A stretch of 26,368 nt of DNA from Microbacteriaceae bacterium (GCA_024642605.1 JAHEAT010000015.1:1-26368); one strand, 5' to 3'. Counted from the first letter of the stretch, positions 6,801-14,650 are shown. A program made the numbers and translations. The notes: generated from the letters alone by a model not told the origin.

Positions 6801-9061
6801 GCCACCTGAGCAGAAGTGGCGGATGGTCGCTGGCCGGTTGGACCATCAACACTGTGGATTACGCACTTGGAGACACCTTCGACCTGCAGGCTGACGCCAC
6901 CGCGACTGCCATCTGGACACTCGGTGGATTCACATTGCACTACCTGGACACCGATGCAACTTCGGGTGCGGCGCCAAGCGATGGAATTAGCACTAACAAC
7001 ATCGCGCTCGATGGCCCCGCAACCCTTGTTCGCACCCACTATCACTTTGCCGGTTGGCTGATTGGTGGCACTACTTACCACGAAGGCGACAACTATCCAA
7101 TCACTGGCAACATTGATGCCACTCCAGTTTGGGAGCAGTTCACTCTGACTTATTCTGCACCTTCGAAAGACCGCGGATCGGTGCCTACCGACCTAGTTGG
7201 CGCTGGCTCAGAAACTCTTGGTGGTAACTTCGGCTCGCTTGAACGCGACGGCTGGTATCTTGCCGGTTGGACCATCGGTGGCGTTGACTACATCCTGGGC
7301 GATGGCTACACGTTGAGCGCCGATGCAACAGCGACAGCTCGCTGGGCTAAGTACACAATCACCTACACCGACACCAGCTCGTCAAGTGGAACTGCGCCAA
7401 ATGCAACCACGGGCGCTGGAATCGTTGACCTGGCCTACAACACCGGCTCGCTCTCGCGCACCGGTTACTACTTAGCCGGGTGGACTATCACTGGTGTTGG
7501 TTATCCGATACACGGAAGCTACACGCTGAACGGCGATGTAACGGCAAGCCCACGCTGGGCTCAGTACTCGATCACATTCTTGGGTTCGAGTAACACTGCC
7601 GGAAGCACGCCTTCAAACACAACTTACGCCGGTTCGTTCACCTTGCCGGGTAACACAAACAGCTTGGTTCGCAATGGCTATGCGTTTGGTGGTTGGGTTA
7701 TCGATGGCGCTAACTACGCCACCGGCGACTCGTTCAACGTCACCAAGAATGTGAACGTCTTCGCCCGTTGGCTGCGCTGTGGAATCACTTACACGGCTGC
7801 CAATAAGAGCTCCGGTTCGGTACCGGGTAGCTTGAGTGGCTGTGTGACCATCACGATCGCCAAGAACTCTGGCAACCTAACCCGCAACGGTTGGTACTTC
7901 AACGGTTGGTCGATTGGCGGTGTTTCATATCAGCCAGGCGACACACTAACGCTAAACACAGCAGTTACTGCATCGGCAGTATGGGCGAGATACACCATCA
8001 CCTACCTCGATGCAGATGCCACTTCAGGTTCTGTTCCAAGCCCAACCGATGGTTTCGCTAACACAACCCTGGCAACCAACTCTGGCAACCTACAGCGCGA
8101 TAACTTCTATTTCGCCGGTTGGGTTCTAGGAAACGTGGAGTACAGCACGGGTGGCACTTATAACTTGCGCGGCAACATCTTTGCTTTTGCTAAGTGGAAG
8201 CAGTACAAGATCACTTACAGCGCAGTCGACGCCGACTCAGGGTCGATAGCCGCAGATGCTATCAGCCTTGGCTACCTGAACATTCCGATGGCAAGTTATG
8301 GTTCACTAGCGCGCAACGGTTATCTGTTTGCTGGTTGGAAGATTGGCGCGACTACCTATATGCCGCGCGAAACCTACTCGCTAACCACGAACGTAACCGC
8401 CGTGGCTCAGTGGGTTCGATGCATCATCACCTACAACGATGGTTACTCTGACTCGGGTAACGTGCCCGACCCTACTACGGGCTGCTCAAACACCTTGCCA
8501 TCGCGAGGAACAATCTCAAGAAGCAACTTCTACTTCTCGGGATGGGTCGTTGAAGGAGTTCTCTACCAGCCAGGTGCCACCGTAACCGTAACTGGCCACC
8601 GCACCGCATACGCGCAGTGGAAGAGATACCAGCTGTCGTTCTTGGGCACCAACGCTTCGTCAGGCAATGTTCCTGACAACGTTTACGGCTACGGAACGAT
8701 CGCTACTCCAAGAAACACCGGAACTCTCGTGAGAAGTAACTACTACCTTTCGGGTTGGAGAATAAATGGAGTCGATTACGCATTCGGTTCGACGGTTTCA
8801 CTTACTGCCGATCTAGTGGCCAGCCCGATCTGGTCGCAGTACAGCATCAACTACTCGAGCACTACGAGCTATAACGGCAACATGCCGACGCGCACGTATG
8901 GGTATGGTTCGACGGCAACCGCGTTGAACAGCGGCCCAATCAGCCGCCCCGGTTACCGCTTCGATGGTTGGGTGATTGGTGGAGTTACCTACTCCACTGG
9001 AACCAACTACAACCTGGTCGGTAACGTCACGGCATACGCAAAGTGGACCAAGACTAGCTAG
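3815..9061 (+). CDS. Giant secreted protein with 15 InlB B-repeats
   Basis: A 1748-residue protein with a Sec signal peptide (basic MRISK, hydrophobic core, APASA before a cut near residue 29). After it: a unique N-terminal domain with an inserted HGF-type beta repeat (about 113-190); a cadherin-like segment (about 390-495); two related domains starting QTITF at 498 and 582; then 15 Listeria-Bacteroides repeats (Flg_new/InlB-B family) from about residue 670 to the end, the last 14 averaging 71 residues, each built as YTITY...GS.P...L.R..Y.F.GW.I.G..Y..G..Y.L...V.A...W. All ten cysteines form five local pairs. There is no LPxTG motif and no C-terminal helix, so it is released or held non-covalently. 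Such proteins are usually adhesins or surface-layer-like fibres; function here is inferred. The ATG has GAAAGAG 4 nt upstream. It stands alone, closed by a terminator at 9073. Confidence 0.93.
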   Translation: MRISKFWATALSFVLAFAGIAAISAPASAVTLDMTGQSVSFTHTSVTTPGSGTPTAIDNTMANDFTAARYYQVSVARGATSATSGANGSIVRYNSVATVSGSVVDAVVTTDFNIASKTITNISASGGVVTFTTATAHGFVPNQKVTTAGNSPTAYNLTSVTIASVPSATTFTVTNAASGSFVSGGTAVTSASPTVGNWDAASGTSPNFDVDVTAGVPYGGVIFRFAFYEHGTYTGVNTGTPVVLKNVTVNVADLDSGSSNASDEQFAEFSGFQSYLLNKRASGACTGGDTSIAYNVSTNPRCDDAKINVNPVAGTNLTRFVSTDAVQSNNIIQDVAAVKYDSFSSIDVKLGNISSGNLGKFIIAFSAPTWGTYGAQTYANANNTPPQITGTVPTLSVGSNVATVIRKSDFGTYYDFDNNPFYQLKVTSLPASGTLQYFTGGAWTSVTLNQVITVADIDLGKLRFTGSTDTSFTFKVNDSLDYSVSAYTMNITPVANTQTITFTNPGTKTSGAGTFASNATASSTLTVTLTSNTTGTCTVSGLNIVVVSPGPCTIVATQAGNANYAAATPVSQTFNISDKTAQTITFVDPGEQVRNGSDVVLVWASPKTSSTSGLTVTLTSLTTDVCTVSVTSITLKALGTCDVRATQEGDATYAPASPVERIFQVVGPSYTLTFAKDNNVGSVTTTGTVPSAVTSSTSWQLAGNTGSPVLAKSGYSFSGWTANSDGTGTTYAVGDYISLNADLTLYARWTVSSYTITYQTTNKTSGSAPSPTTGSGSISLATNSNSLARSHYYLSGWTIGGQHYDLGGSYTVTGNVNAEPEWSQYTITYLSTNKTGGSTPTDITDAGSVTIDGAGTLVRSHYYFAGWSINGTTYHDGDAYTLSSNVNASPVWAQYTITYLGTNKTGGSTPTNITDVGSVSIDGAGTLVRAHYYFVGWLIGSTTYLNGDVYNLSGDVNASPVWAQYTITYADAQGDGGALPSDTHGAGNTTLDANSGHLSRSGGWSLAGWTINTVDYALGDTFDLQADATATAIWTLGGFTLHYLDTDATSGAAPSDGISTNNIALDGPATLVRTHYHFAGWLIGGTTYHEGDNYPITGNIDATPVWEQFTLTYSAPSKDRGSVPTDLVGAGSETLGGNFGSLERDGWYLAGWTIGGVDYILGDGYTLSADATATARWAKYTITYTDTSSSSGTAPNATTGAGIVDLAYNTGSLSRTGYYLAGWTITGVGYPIHGSYTLNGDVTASPRWAQYSITFLGSSNTAGSTPSNTTYAGSFTLPGNTNSLVRNGYAFGGWVIDGANYATGDSFNVTKNVNVFARWLRCGITYTAANKSSGSVPGSLSGCVTITIAKNSGNLTRNGWYFNGWSIGGVSYQPGDTLTLNTAVTASAVWARYTITYLDADATSGSVPSPTDGFANTTLATNSGNLQRDNFYFAGWVLGNVEYSTGGTYNLRGNIFAFAKWKQYKITYSAVDADSGSIAADAISLGYLNIPMASYGSLARNGYLFAGWKIGATTYMPRETYSLTTNVTAVAQWVRCIITYNDGYSDSGNVPDPTTGCSNTLPSRGTISRSNFYFSGWVVEGVLYQPGATVTVTGHRTAYAQWKRYQLSFLGTNASSGNVPDNVYGYGTIATPRNTGTLVRSNYYLSGWRINGVDYAFGSTVSLTADLVASPIWSQYSINYSSTTSYNGNMPTRTYGYGSTATALNSGPISRPGYRFDGWVIGGVTYSTGTNYNLVGNVTAYAKWTKTS
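4151..4390 (+). other. HGF-type beta-repeat inserted in the N-terminal domain
   Basis: Residues about 113-190 of the giant protein contain ITN..., TATAHGFVPNQKVT, and SVPSATTFTVTNAASG. This pattern resembles the short beta module common in phage and virus structural proteins (HGF..G..V.i.G....yng...V.sVpsattFtv). It interrupts the surrounding domain, whose strands seem to continue on both sides. Confidence 0.5.
5822..9052 (+). repeat. Tandem array of 15 InlB-B repeat units
   Basis: Residues 670-1746 of the giant protein. The first unit is a longer variant (84 residues, closest to the classical B-repeat with SGWTANSDGTG), followed by 14 units of about 70-72 residues starting at nt 6074, 6287, 6497, 6707 and onward. 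Units 3 and 4 (6287-6496 and 6497-6706) are the most alike at the DNA level, with shared tracts such as GGTGGATCAACACC and ATCGATGGAGCTGG, which suggests a recent duplication. Units 10 and 13 each carry a cysteine pair 21 residues apart that the others lack. Confidence 0.9.
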
Positions 9062-9072
9062 TAAGTAGTTTC

Positions 9073-9114
9073 GTAAACAAGGGCGGGTGGAACTTTCCAC
9101 TCGCCCTTGTTTAC
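9073..9114 (+). terminator. Long hairpin terminator after the giant gene
   Basis: Twelve bases after the stop, arms 9073-9092 and 9095-9114 are complementary over 20 positions with a single G-U pair; the true loop is probably the inner six bases. The 3' arm ends CTTGTTTAC, so U residues are partly in the stem and no long U-tract follows. It probably ends the mRNA of the repeat protein and insulates the GH13 gene. Confidence 0.75.
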
Positions 9115-9137
9115 GTCAGGTAACCTTTTCTTAGATT
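9110..9137 (+). promoter_or_regulatory. Candidate promoter of the GH13 glucosidase gene
   Basis: TTTACG (9110-9115) and TAGATT (9132-9137) are 16 nt apart and give a short 5' leader that contains the AAAGG ribosome binding site at 9154. The -35 overlaps the 3' arm of the terminator hairpin. Confidence 0.4.
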
Positions 9138-9164
9138 TTGTCTAAACACACCCAAAGGTCATCA

Positions 9165-10820
9165 TTGTCTGAATTCACCTTCCTCCAAGGATCCGAAGAT
9201 TGGTGGCGCCAAGCCGTCGTCTACCAAATCTATCCACGCTCATTCTCCGACTCCGATGGCGACGGACTAGGTGATATTCGAGGCATAATCAGCCGCGTTC
9301 CTTACCTAAAAAGTTTGGGTATCGATGCCGTATGGCTGAGCCCGCACTACCCCTCGGCATTGGCAGACGGTGGTTACGACGTAGACGACTACCGCAACGT
9401 AGACTCACGTCTCGGTTCGCTCGAAGACTTCGACCACATGGTCGATGAGCTTCACAAAAACGGCATCCGAGTGATTATCGACATCGTGCCAAACCACTCC
9501 GGTTCGAACCATGTTTGGTTTCAAGAGGCACTGCGCTCACCCAAGGGTTCAGCAGCGCGCGAGCGTTACATTTTTAGAGATGGCAAGGGCGCTAACGGTG
9601 AAATTCGCCCAAGCGAGCTGGCGAGTCACTTTGGCCCGACTGCCTGGACCCGCATCACAGAACCCGATGGCACTCCGGGCCAGTGGTACATGCACCTTTT
9701 TGCGCCAGAACAGCCCGACTTCAACTGGGATAACCCCGAGGTTCGCGAAGACTTCTTGAAGACCATCCGTTTCTGGAGCGACCGAGGAGTTGACGGTTAC
9801 CGCATCGACGTAGCGCACGCGCTCACCAAGAACCTCGCCAACGGTCACCTGCCAGAACGCACCGGTTATGACCTTTCGCTGGTCAAGCATGACGGAAGCG
9901 ACGACCTATTTGACCGTGACGAAGTGCACGAAATCTATAAGTCTTGGCGCAAGGTGTTTAACGAATACAGCCCGCCGAGAATGGCAGTTGCCGAGGCTTG
10001 GGTTCACCCCGAGCGTCGCCCGCCTTACGCCAGCACCGAAGAACTTGGGCAGTCTTTCAACTTCGACATGCTCGGCGCTGGCTGGAACCCCGCTCGCATT
10101 AAGTCGATCACCGACTACAACTTGAGCGAAGCAGCAAAACAGGGCACCAGCACCACGTGGGTGCTTTCTAACCACGATGTTATTCGTCACGCTACGCGCT
10201 TTGGTTTGCCAAACGATCTCGACGTTGCCAAATGGTACGGCAAAAACCGATTCAACCCTGGTGTTGATGAATCGACCGGCTTGGCACGTGCTAAAGCAAT
10301 GACACAACTGTTGCTTGCCTTGCCTGGTTCTACTTACCTTTACCAGGGCGAAGAACTTGGGTTGCAAGAGCATTTGACGATTGCGGCTGAGCAAATGCAA
10401 GACCCGCAATTTTTTAGAAACCCGGATGTCGGGCTAAGCCGCGACGGTTGCCGAGTTCCGCTGCCGTGGGCCCGCTCGGGTTCATCTCTGGGTTTCGGCC
10501 CGGGTGGCGCTCATCTTCCGCAGCCTGCTTGGTATGTCGACTATTCGGTTGAGGCGCAACAAGGCATCAAAGGCAGCACTCTAGAGCTATACCGCGAACT
10601 GCTTCGAATTCGTCGGGAGTTGGTGTGCGATGAGCAGATGACGTGGGTGAAACACTGGTTCAACCGCAACATTCTGCACTTCAAGCGCCCGAACGGATGG
10701 CAGTCGATTACGAATTTTGGCACCAAGCCTGTTTCTCTGCCTAAGGGGCGCTTACTGGTCACGAGCCAGCCACTGCTAGAAGGCAAGCTGGGCCCAAACA
10801 CCACGGCTTGGCTGAAGTAG
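9165..10820 (+). CDS. GH13 alpha-glucosidase (cytoplasmic)
   Basis: A 551-residue glycoside hydrolase of the alpha-amylase clan, most like bacterial alpha-glucosidase/oligo-1,6-glucosidase enzymes that cleave glucose from the non-reducing end of maltose-type oligosaccharides. The N-terminus has WWRQAVVYQIYPRSF, then DIVPNHS (region I), DGYRIDVAHA with nucleophile Asp215, VAEAW with acid/base Glu277, and LSNHD with Asp338: all three catalytic residues are present. No signal peptide, so it acts inside the cell. TTG at 9165 is preferred because AAAGG lies 6 nt upstream; an in-frame TTG at 9138 would add nine residues without a binding site. It could use oligosaccharides released by the secreted amylase at 23982-25397. 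The small membrane-protein gene follows after 6 nt. Confidence 0.92.
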   Translation: MSEFTFLQGSEDWWRQAVVYQIYPRSFSDSDGDGLGDIRGIISRVPYLKSLGIDAVWLSPHYPSALADGGYDVDDYRNVDSRLGSLEDFDHMVDELHKNGIRVIIDIVPNHSGSNHVWFQEALRSPKGSAARERYIFRDGKGANGEIRPSELASHFGPTAWTRITEPDGTPGQWYMHLFAPEQPDFNWDNPEVREDFLKTIRFWSDRGVDGYRIDVAHALTKNLANGHLPERTGYDLSLVKHDGSDDLFDRDEVHEIYKSWRKVFNEYSPPRMAVAEAWVHPERRPPYASTEELGQSFNFDMLGAGWNPARIKSITDYNLSEAAKQGTSTTWVLSNHDVIRHATRFGLPNDLDVAKWYGKNRFNPGVDESTGLARAKAMTQLLLALPGSTYLYQGEELGLQEHLTIAAEQMQDPQFFRNPDVGLSRDGCRVPLPWARSGSSLGFGPGGAHLPQPAWYVDYSVEAQQGIKGSTLELYRELLRIRRELVCDEQMTWVKHWFNRNILHFKRPNGWQSITNFGTKPVSLPKGRLLVTSQPLLEGKLGPNTTAWLK

Positions 10821-10826
10821 GTAGGC

Positions 10827-11129
10827 ATGGCCGATAAAAGTGAGCCTTTTGACCCGAACGTTGGCTGGGCTAAGAACTTTCGCAAGTTTCGCTGGGTTAA
10901 TGCGATTCTTCCTGCACTTGCACCATTTGGCATGGTTGGCGTTTTCTTCGCGGGCTACTTGACCTTTGGCGTTGTCGCATTGGTGTTGGCCGGGTTCGCT
11001 TGGTTTGACTATCAGGTGAAAGCTAAAACCGCATTCAAACGCTGGTTCTGGAGAATCGTGGCCGTCGTTGCAGCGCCTTGGGGTGTTTACATGTGCGTTT
11101 TGCAGTTCTTGCCACACAGCGTCACTTAA
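10827..11129 (+). CDS. Small membrane protein downstream of the glucosidase
   Basis: A 100-residue protein with hydrophilic N-terminus (DPNVGWAKNFRKFRW) and two or three hydrophobic segments: about 25-45 and 47-63, then after the basic KAKTAFKRWFWR a last one at about 75-95. No known family is recognised. It begins 6 nt after the glucosidase stop with AGGTAGG upstream, so it is in the same transcript. Its end overlaps the convergent transglutaminase gene by 8 nt. Confidence 0.75.
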   Translation: MADKSEPFDPNVGWAKNFRKFRWVNAILPALAPFGMVGVFFAGYLTFGVVALVLAGFAWFDYQVKAKTAFKRWFWRIVAVVAAPWGVYMCVLQFLPHSVT

Positions 11130-11964
11130 TCTGCGTAAGGTCGACTTTCACGAACAGCTCACTTTCTAGAGAGCCGGCAAATACACCGCGAAGTGGCGCG
11201 ACATCATCGTAGTCGCGGCCTCTGGCAACGAAAATGTGCCTCTGCCCCACTTCAATGTCGTTGGTCGGGTCAAACGAAAACCATGATCCCGCCCACCACT
11301 CAACCCAGGCGTGAGATTCTCCTGAAACTTTGATACCGAACTTTGGCTCTTTAGGCGGGTAGAGGTAGCCTGAAACATATCTAGCGGGAATGCCTAGCTC
11401 TCTCAGTGCACCAATGACGATGTGCGAGAAATCTTGGCACACACCTACTTTGGCTTCCCAAGCATCTGCGGCCACCGAGTGCACGCCCGTGATGCCTGGA
11501 ACGTACTTTAAGTTTTCATGCACATACCGGCAAATAGCCATGGCGGCGTGATGGGGCGACAAGCCCTTGGCCAGCTGGCGAGCTATTCGAGCGACGTCTT
11601 TTGGAACAGTGGTTCTTTTGCTGGTAGCGAGAGCGTCTGTCAGTTCGAGTGAGTTAACCGAAGCCGCTGAGATTTGCTCCCAGTCGGACATAGGTTCGAT
11701 CAACGGCTCAGACGCTGTTTCAACTGTGAAAGTAGATGTGATGGTTAGTTCTTGATGCGGTTCAAGAATCTCAAACATCGCCACTCGACTGCCGAAATAG
11801 TCTAGGTATTCGTTTGCGACGGTGTGAGGTTTGGTCTCAAATTTTTCTGCAAACACCGACTGACGATCGCCCAAACTTGGCAACATTCGAGCCTCGTTGT
11901 AACTTGCCAATACCGGCTGACTGTAACGAAACCCGGTGCGATGAACGACTTTGTAGCGGCTCAA
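11122..11964 (-). CDS. Transglutaminase-like protein of the ATP-grasp/alpha-E operon
   Basis: A 280-residue protein with the bacterial transglutaminase N-terminal beta domain (about 1-90) and a transglutaminase/papain-like core. The triad is visible: Cys176 in GVCQDFSH, His218 in ESHAWVEW, Asp232 in FDPTN. Family members act as peptidases or amide transferases. The start is TTG at 11964, whose bases overlap the alpha-E stop as TTGA, so the two are translationally coupled. It is the third gene of the operon. With ATP-grasp and alpha-E partners it is predicted (comparative work on amidoligases by Iyer, Aravind and co-workers) to belong to a system that makes or trims peptide-like amide bonds; the substrate is unknown. 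No signal peptide. Confidence 0.92.
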   Translation of the reverse strand: MSRYKVVHRTGFRYSQPVLASYNEARMLPSLGDRQSVFAEKFETKPHTVANEYLDYFGSRVAMFEILEPHQELTITSTFTVETASEPLIEPMSDWEQISAASVNSLELTDALATSKRTTVPKDVARIARQLAKGLSPHHAAMAICRYVHENLKYVPGITGVHSVAADAWEAKVGVCQDFSHIVIGALRELGIPARYVSGYLYPPKEPKFGIKVSGESHAWVEWWAGSWFSFDPTNDIEVGQRHIFVARGRDYDDVAPLRGVFAGSLESELFVKVDLTQIK

Positions 11965-12890
11965 GAAACTTCACCAATCCAGGTGGGCAAAATATTCGCC
12001 GGAAAAAACCTTTCACTGATCGCTTCAGACACGTCACTTACCCGTTCTTGCAAGCTGATCATTTCCAGGGTGAGATTTGCAAGAATATCGCTCGCCGATC
12101 GGTATTCGAGATTGTTCTTAACTTGACCGATCAAACGAAGAGCTTGATCGCTTACACCAACGCGATTTTGCGCAGGTGAGAGATCGGTGAGACAAGACTC
12201 TGCTCGTGCAAGTGCAAATGTAACCGACCGAGGAAAAATGCGATCGAGCAGCAAGAACTCTGCGGCGTTTACAGCCGAAGGCACACCTCGGTAGGTACGC
12301 AAATAGGCTTCGTATGCACCGCAAGATCTTAGAATCGTGGTCCAAGATGGTCCGCTCGCTTCGGTTAGCTCACTTGTTGCAAGCAGACGTGCCGTCATAT
12401 CGATTCGCTCGAGTGCGCGACCTAAGGTGAAAAATGTCCACGACTCATCGCGAGAAGTCGAACTTTCAACGATTCCAACGGCCAAGGCAGTTCGCTCTCT
12501 AACCCAAAGGAAAAAGTCGTGTGCGCGGTCGATCGAAACTTTACGGGGCATCCTCGAGCGGGTTGTGTTTAGGCACTCCCATAACTCTGTAGAGACAATC
12601 TCGCGCACTCGACGCGCATTTTCACGAGCATTGGTTAGCGAAGATGATATTGATGCTGGTTCTGCGGCATCCACGGAAAGTAGATGTAAGAGGTCCTTGC
12701 GGCTGAGACTGTAAGGAAAAACTGAGTCTGATCCGATGACCGTTAAAAGTGATCGGCACGCGGTATCTTCGTCAACCCATGGATCTTCAAGCAGCAGCTG
12801 CAGGTGAACGTCAAGCAGGCGCGACGTGCCATCGGCGCGTTCCACATATCTACCAATCCAAAATAGTGACTCTGCGATTCGGCTTAGCAT
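11961..12890 (-). CDS. Alpha-E domain protein (DUF403)
   Basis: A 309-residue all-helical protein. The N-terminal MLSRIAESLFWIGRYVERAD is the hallmark of the alpha-E family, and a second conserved element, FFTLGRALERIDMTARLL, follows in the middle. The family has conserved charged residues and occurs almost only beside circularly permuted ATP-grasp and transglutaminase genes, often fused to them; its role in the predicted ligation reaction is not established. The start ATG shares one base with the stop of the ATP-grasp gene (TAATG) and its stop overlaps the transglutaminase start, so all three proteins should be made in linked amounts. No membrane segment or signal is seen. Confidence 0.95.
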   Translation of the reverse strand: MLSRIAESLFWIGRYVERADGTSRLLDVHLQLLLEDPWVDEDTACRSLLTVIGSDSVFPYSLSRKDLLHLLSVDAAEPASISSSLTNARENARRVREIVSTELWECLNTTRSRMPRKVSIDRAHDFFLWVRERTALAVGIVESSTSRDESWTFFTLGRALERIDMTARLLATSELTEASGPSWTTILRSCGAYEAYLRTYRGVPSAVNAAEFLLLDRIFPRSVTFALARAESCLTDLSPAQNRVGVSDQALRLIGQVKNNLEYRSASDILANLTLEMISLQERVSDVSEAISERFFPANILPTWIGEVS

Positions 12891-14515
12891 TACTGATTCG
12901 GCTCGCTCTCTGCGTGTGATGACTGTTGCTGCTGCTCTTGCTGAATCTGAAACGATACGCCGGAGCGATCATGAGATTGACGGCCGAAGCCGCTGTCGCC
13001 CGAAGTCTGTTTGGCCACGATGGATGAAACTCGAGAGTTCGTAGTTAAACCTGCAGTTAGCGGTTCTCGATCGGTGCCGAGAACCCAGGTGTCTTTGGAA
13101 CCCCCACCTTGAGACGAATTCACCACCAGTTCCCCCTTACTCAAGGCCACTCGCGTTAGCCCACCGGGCAAAACCCAAACTTCGTTTCCATCGTTAACTG
13201 CAAACGGCCGCAAGTCTGCGTGCCTTGGCTGCAAACCATCTTCAACAAAAGTTGGAATGGTTGAAAACTGAACCACGGGCTGCGCTATCCAACCGCGAGG
13301 ATCTTTTTGAAGTTTGATTCGCAGGCTCTCGAGTTCTTTTTTGTTAGCGCGCGGACCAACCACAATTCCCTTGCCACCCGAACCATCGACTGGCTTCACA
13401 ACCAGTTCTGCCAAGTTGTCTAGAACTTCTGAAAGCGCATCGGGTTCTTCCAACCGCCATGTCTTCACGTTTTCAACGACGGGATCCTCGCCTAGGTAGT
13501 AGCGCGTGAGATCAGGCATATACGTGTAAACCAATTTGTCGTCTGCAACGCCGTTTCCAACTGCATTCGCAAGTGTTACATTGCCTGCTCTAGCGGCGGC
13601 AATTAATCCTGGCGGGCCTAGCACAGAATCGGGGCGAAACGAAAGTGGGTCTAAAAACTCGTCATCAACACGACGATAAATCACATCTACTCGACGTGGC
13701 CCAGCCGTTGTTCTCATGTAAACCTTTGTTCCCACGCAAAATAGGTCGCGCCCCTCCACTAGCTCGATTCCCATTAGGCGGGCAAGCAATGTGTGTTCAA
13801 AATATGCGCTGTTATATACGCCCGGGGTTAGAACGACAACCACCGGATCATCTATACCGTTAGGTGCAGACGCCCTAAGTGCCGAAAGCAGACGGTTTGG
13901 ATAGTCGGCAACCGGCAATATTCGCATCTGTTGAAAGAGCTCTGGCAATGTTTGAGCCATCACTCGGCGGTTCGAAATCACGTACGACACTCCTGAAGGA
14001 ACTCGCACGTTGTCTTCGAGTACTCGCCAAATCCCAGCGGCGTCGCGTATCAGGTCTATGCCACTCACGTGAACCCTCACGCCATTGGCAGGGTCGATTC
14101 CGCTGGCAGCGCGATGAAAATGCGCCGAAGATGCAACAAGCTGAGCAGGAATAACGCCGTCTTTGATGCATCCCTGGTGACCGTAAACATCGGCAAGGAA
14201 TGCCTCAAGAACTTTTACGCGTTGCTTGATGCCGGCTTCGAGATTTGACCACTCTTGGCGGTCAATAACACGTGGAACCGCGTCGAGCGGAAATGGTCGC
14301 TCCTCGCCGGCAAAATCGAAGGTAACTCCTTGCGCTAGATACGAAGCTTCGAGTGCTTTCGTTCTGCCATGAAGGTCTTCTCTCGACATTTTCAAAAGCG
14401 CTTCATGAATCTTTGCGTAGCGTTTTCGAGGTTCTCCGTTTGTCAAGAACATCTCGTCAAACGCGCCGGTTCCCTCGGCGGCGAGTGCCGGGTATTTCTC
14501 AAAAAGGTCTCCCAT
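12890..14515 (-). CDS. Circularly permuted type 2 ATP-grasp protein
   Basis: A 541-residue ligase-like enzyme (DUF404/DUF407 region). Recognisable blocks are GEPRKRYAKIHE near residue 27, DNVRVPSGVSYVISNR (168-183), VVKPVDGSGGKG glycine-rich loop (372-383), RHADLRPF (431-438) and LPGGLTRVA (449-457). Members are expected to activate a carboxylate with ATP and join it to an amine. The C-terminal 50 residues after the catalytic core are low-complexity and rich in Gln and Ser (QIQQEQQQQSS), a flexible tail unusual for the family. It is the first gene of the operon; the ATG has TAACGT 6 nt upstream and no ribosome binding site, so it is likely leaderless. Confidence 0.95.
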   Translation of the reverse strand: MGDLFEKYPALAAEGTGAFDEMFLTNGEPRKRYAKIHEALLKMSREDLHGRTKALEASYLAQGVTFDFAGEERPFPLDAVPRVIDRQEWSNLEAGIKQRVKVLEAFLADVYGHQGCIKDGVIPAQLVASSAHFHRAASGIDPANGVRVHVSGIDLIRDAAGIWRVLEDNVRVPSGVSYVISNRRVMAQTLPELFQQMRILPVADYPNRLLSALRASAPNGIDDPVVVVLTPGVYNSAYFEHTLLARLMGIELVEGRDLFCVGTKVYMRTTAGPRRVDVIYRRVDDEFLDPLSFRPDSVLGPPGLIAAARAGNVTLANAVGNGVADDKLVYTYMPDLTRYYLGEDPVVENVKTWRLEEPDALSEVLDNLAELVVKPVDGSGGKGIVVGPRANKKELESLRIKLQKDPRGWIAQPVVQFSTIPTFVEDGLQPRHADLRPFAVNDGNEVWVLPGGLTRVALSKGELVVNSSQGGGSKDTWVLGTDREPLTAGLTTNSRVSSIVAKQTSGDSGFGRQSHDRSGVSFQIQQEQQQQSSHAESEPNQ

Positions 14516-14521
14516 AATCCA

Positions 14522-14527
14522 ACGTTA
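14522..14527 (-). promoter_or_regulatory. Candidate -10 (TAACGT) for the ATP-grasp operon
   Basis: TAACGT on the minus strand fits TANNNT and ends exactly 6 nt before the ATG at 14515. This geometry predicts a leaderless operon mRNA. No clear -35 is seen. Confidence 0.5.
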
Positions 14528-14650
14528 GAAAGTAGTTGTTGCAGAACTGTTTCAGACGTAGGTCGAAATGAAAAACCTTGCCGGAGCAAATTGTCAGTGG
14601 TGAGGGGTAGTTTCGGTGCAGTTCAAAGTTTTCTAGTGAGGAGATGCACC

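Noticed and set aside
5822..9052. The repeat array as a mobile or phage tail gene
   Set aside because: The units match InlB-B repeats, a signal peptide is present, and no phage gene is beside it.
14369..14650. Upstream extension of the small membrane peptide frame
   Set aside because: It would run antisense over the start of the ATP-grasp gene, and a good GAGGAG site supports the GTG at 14651.
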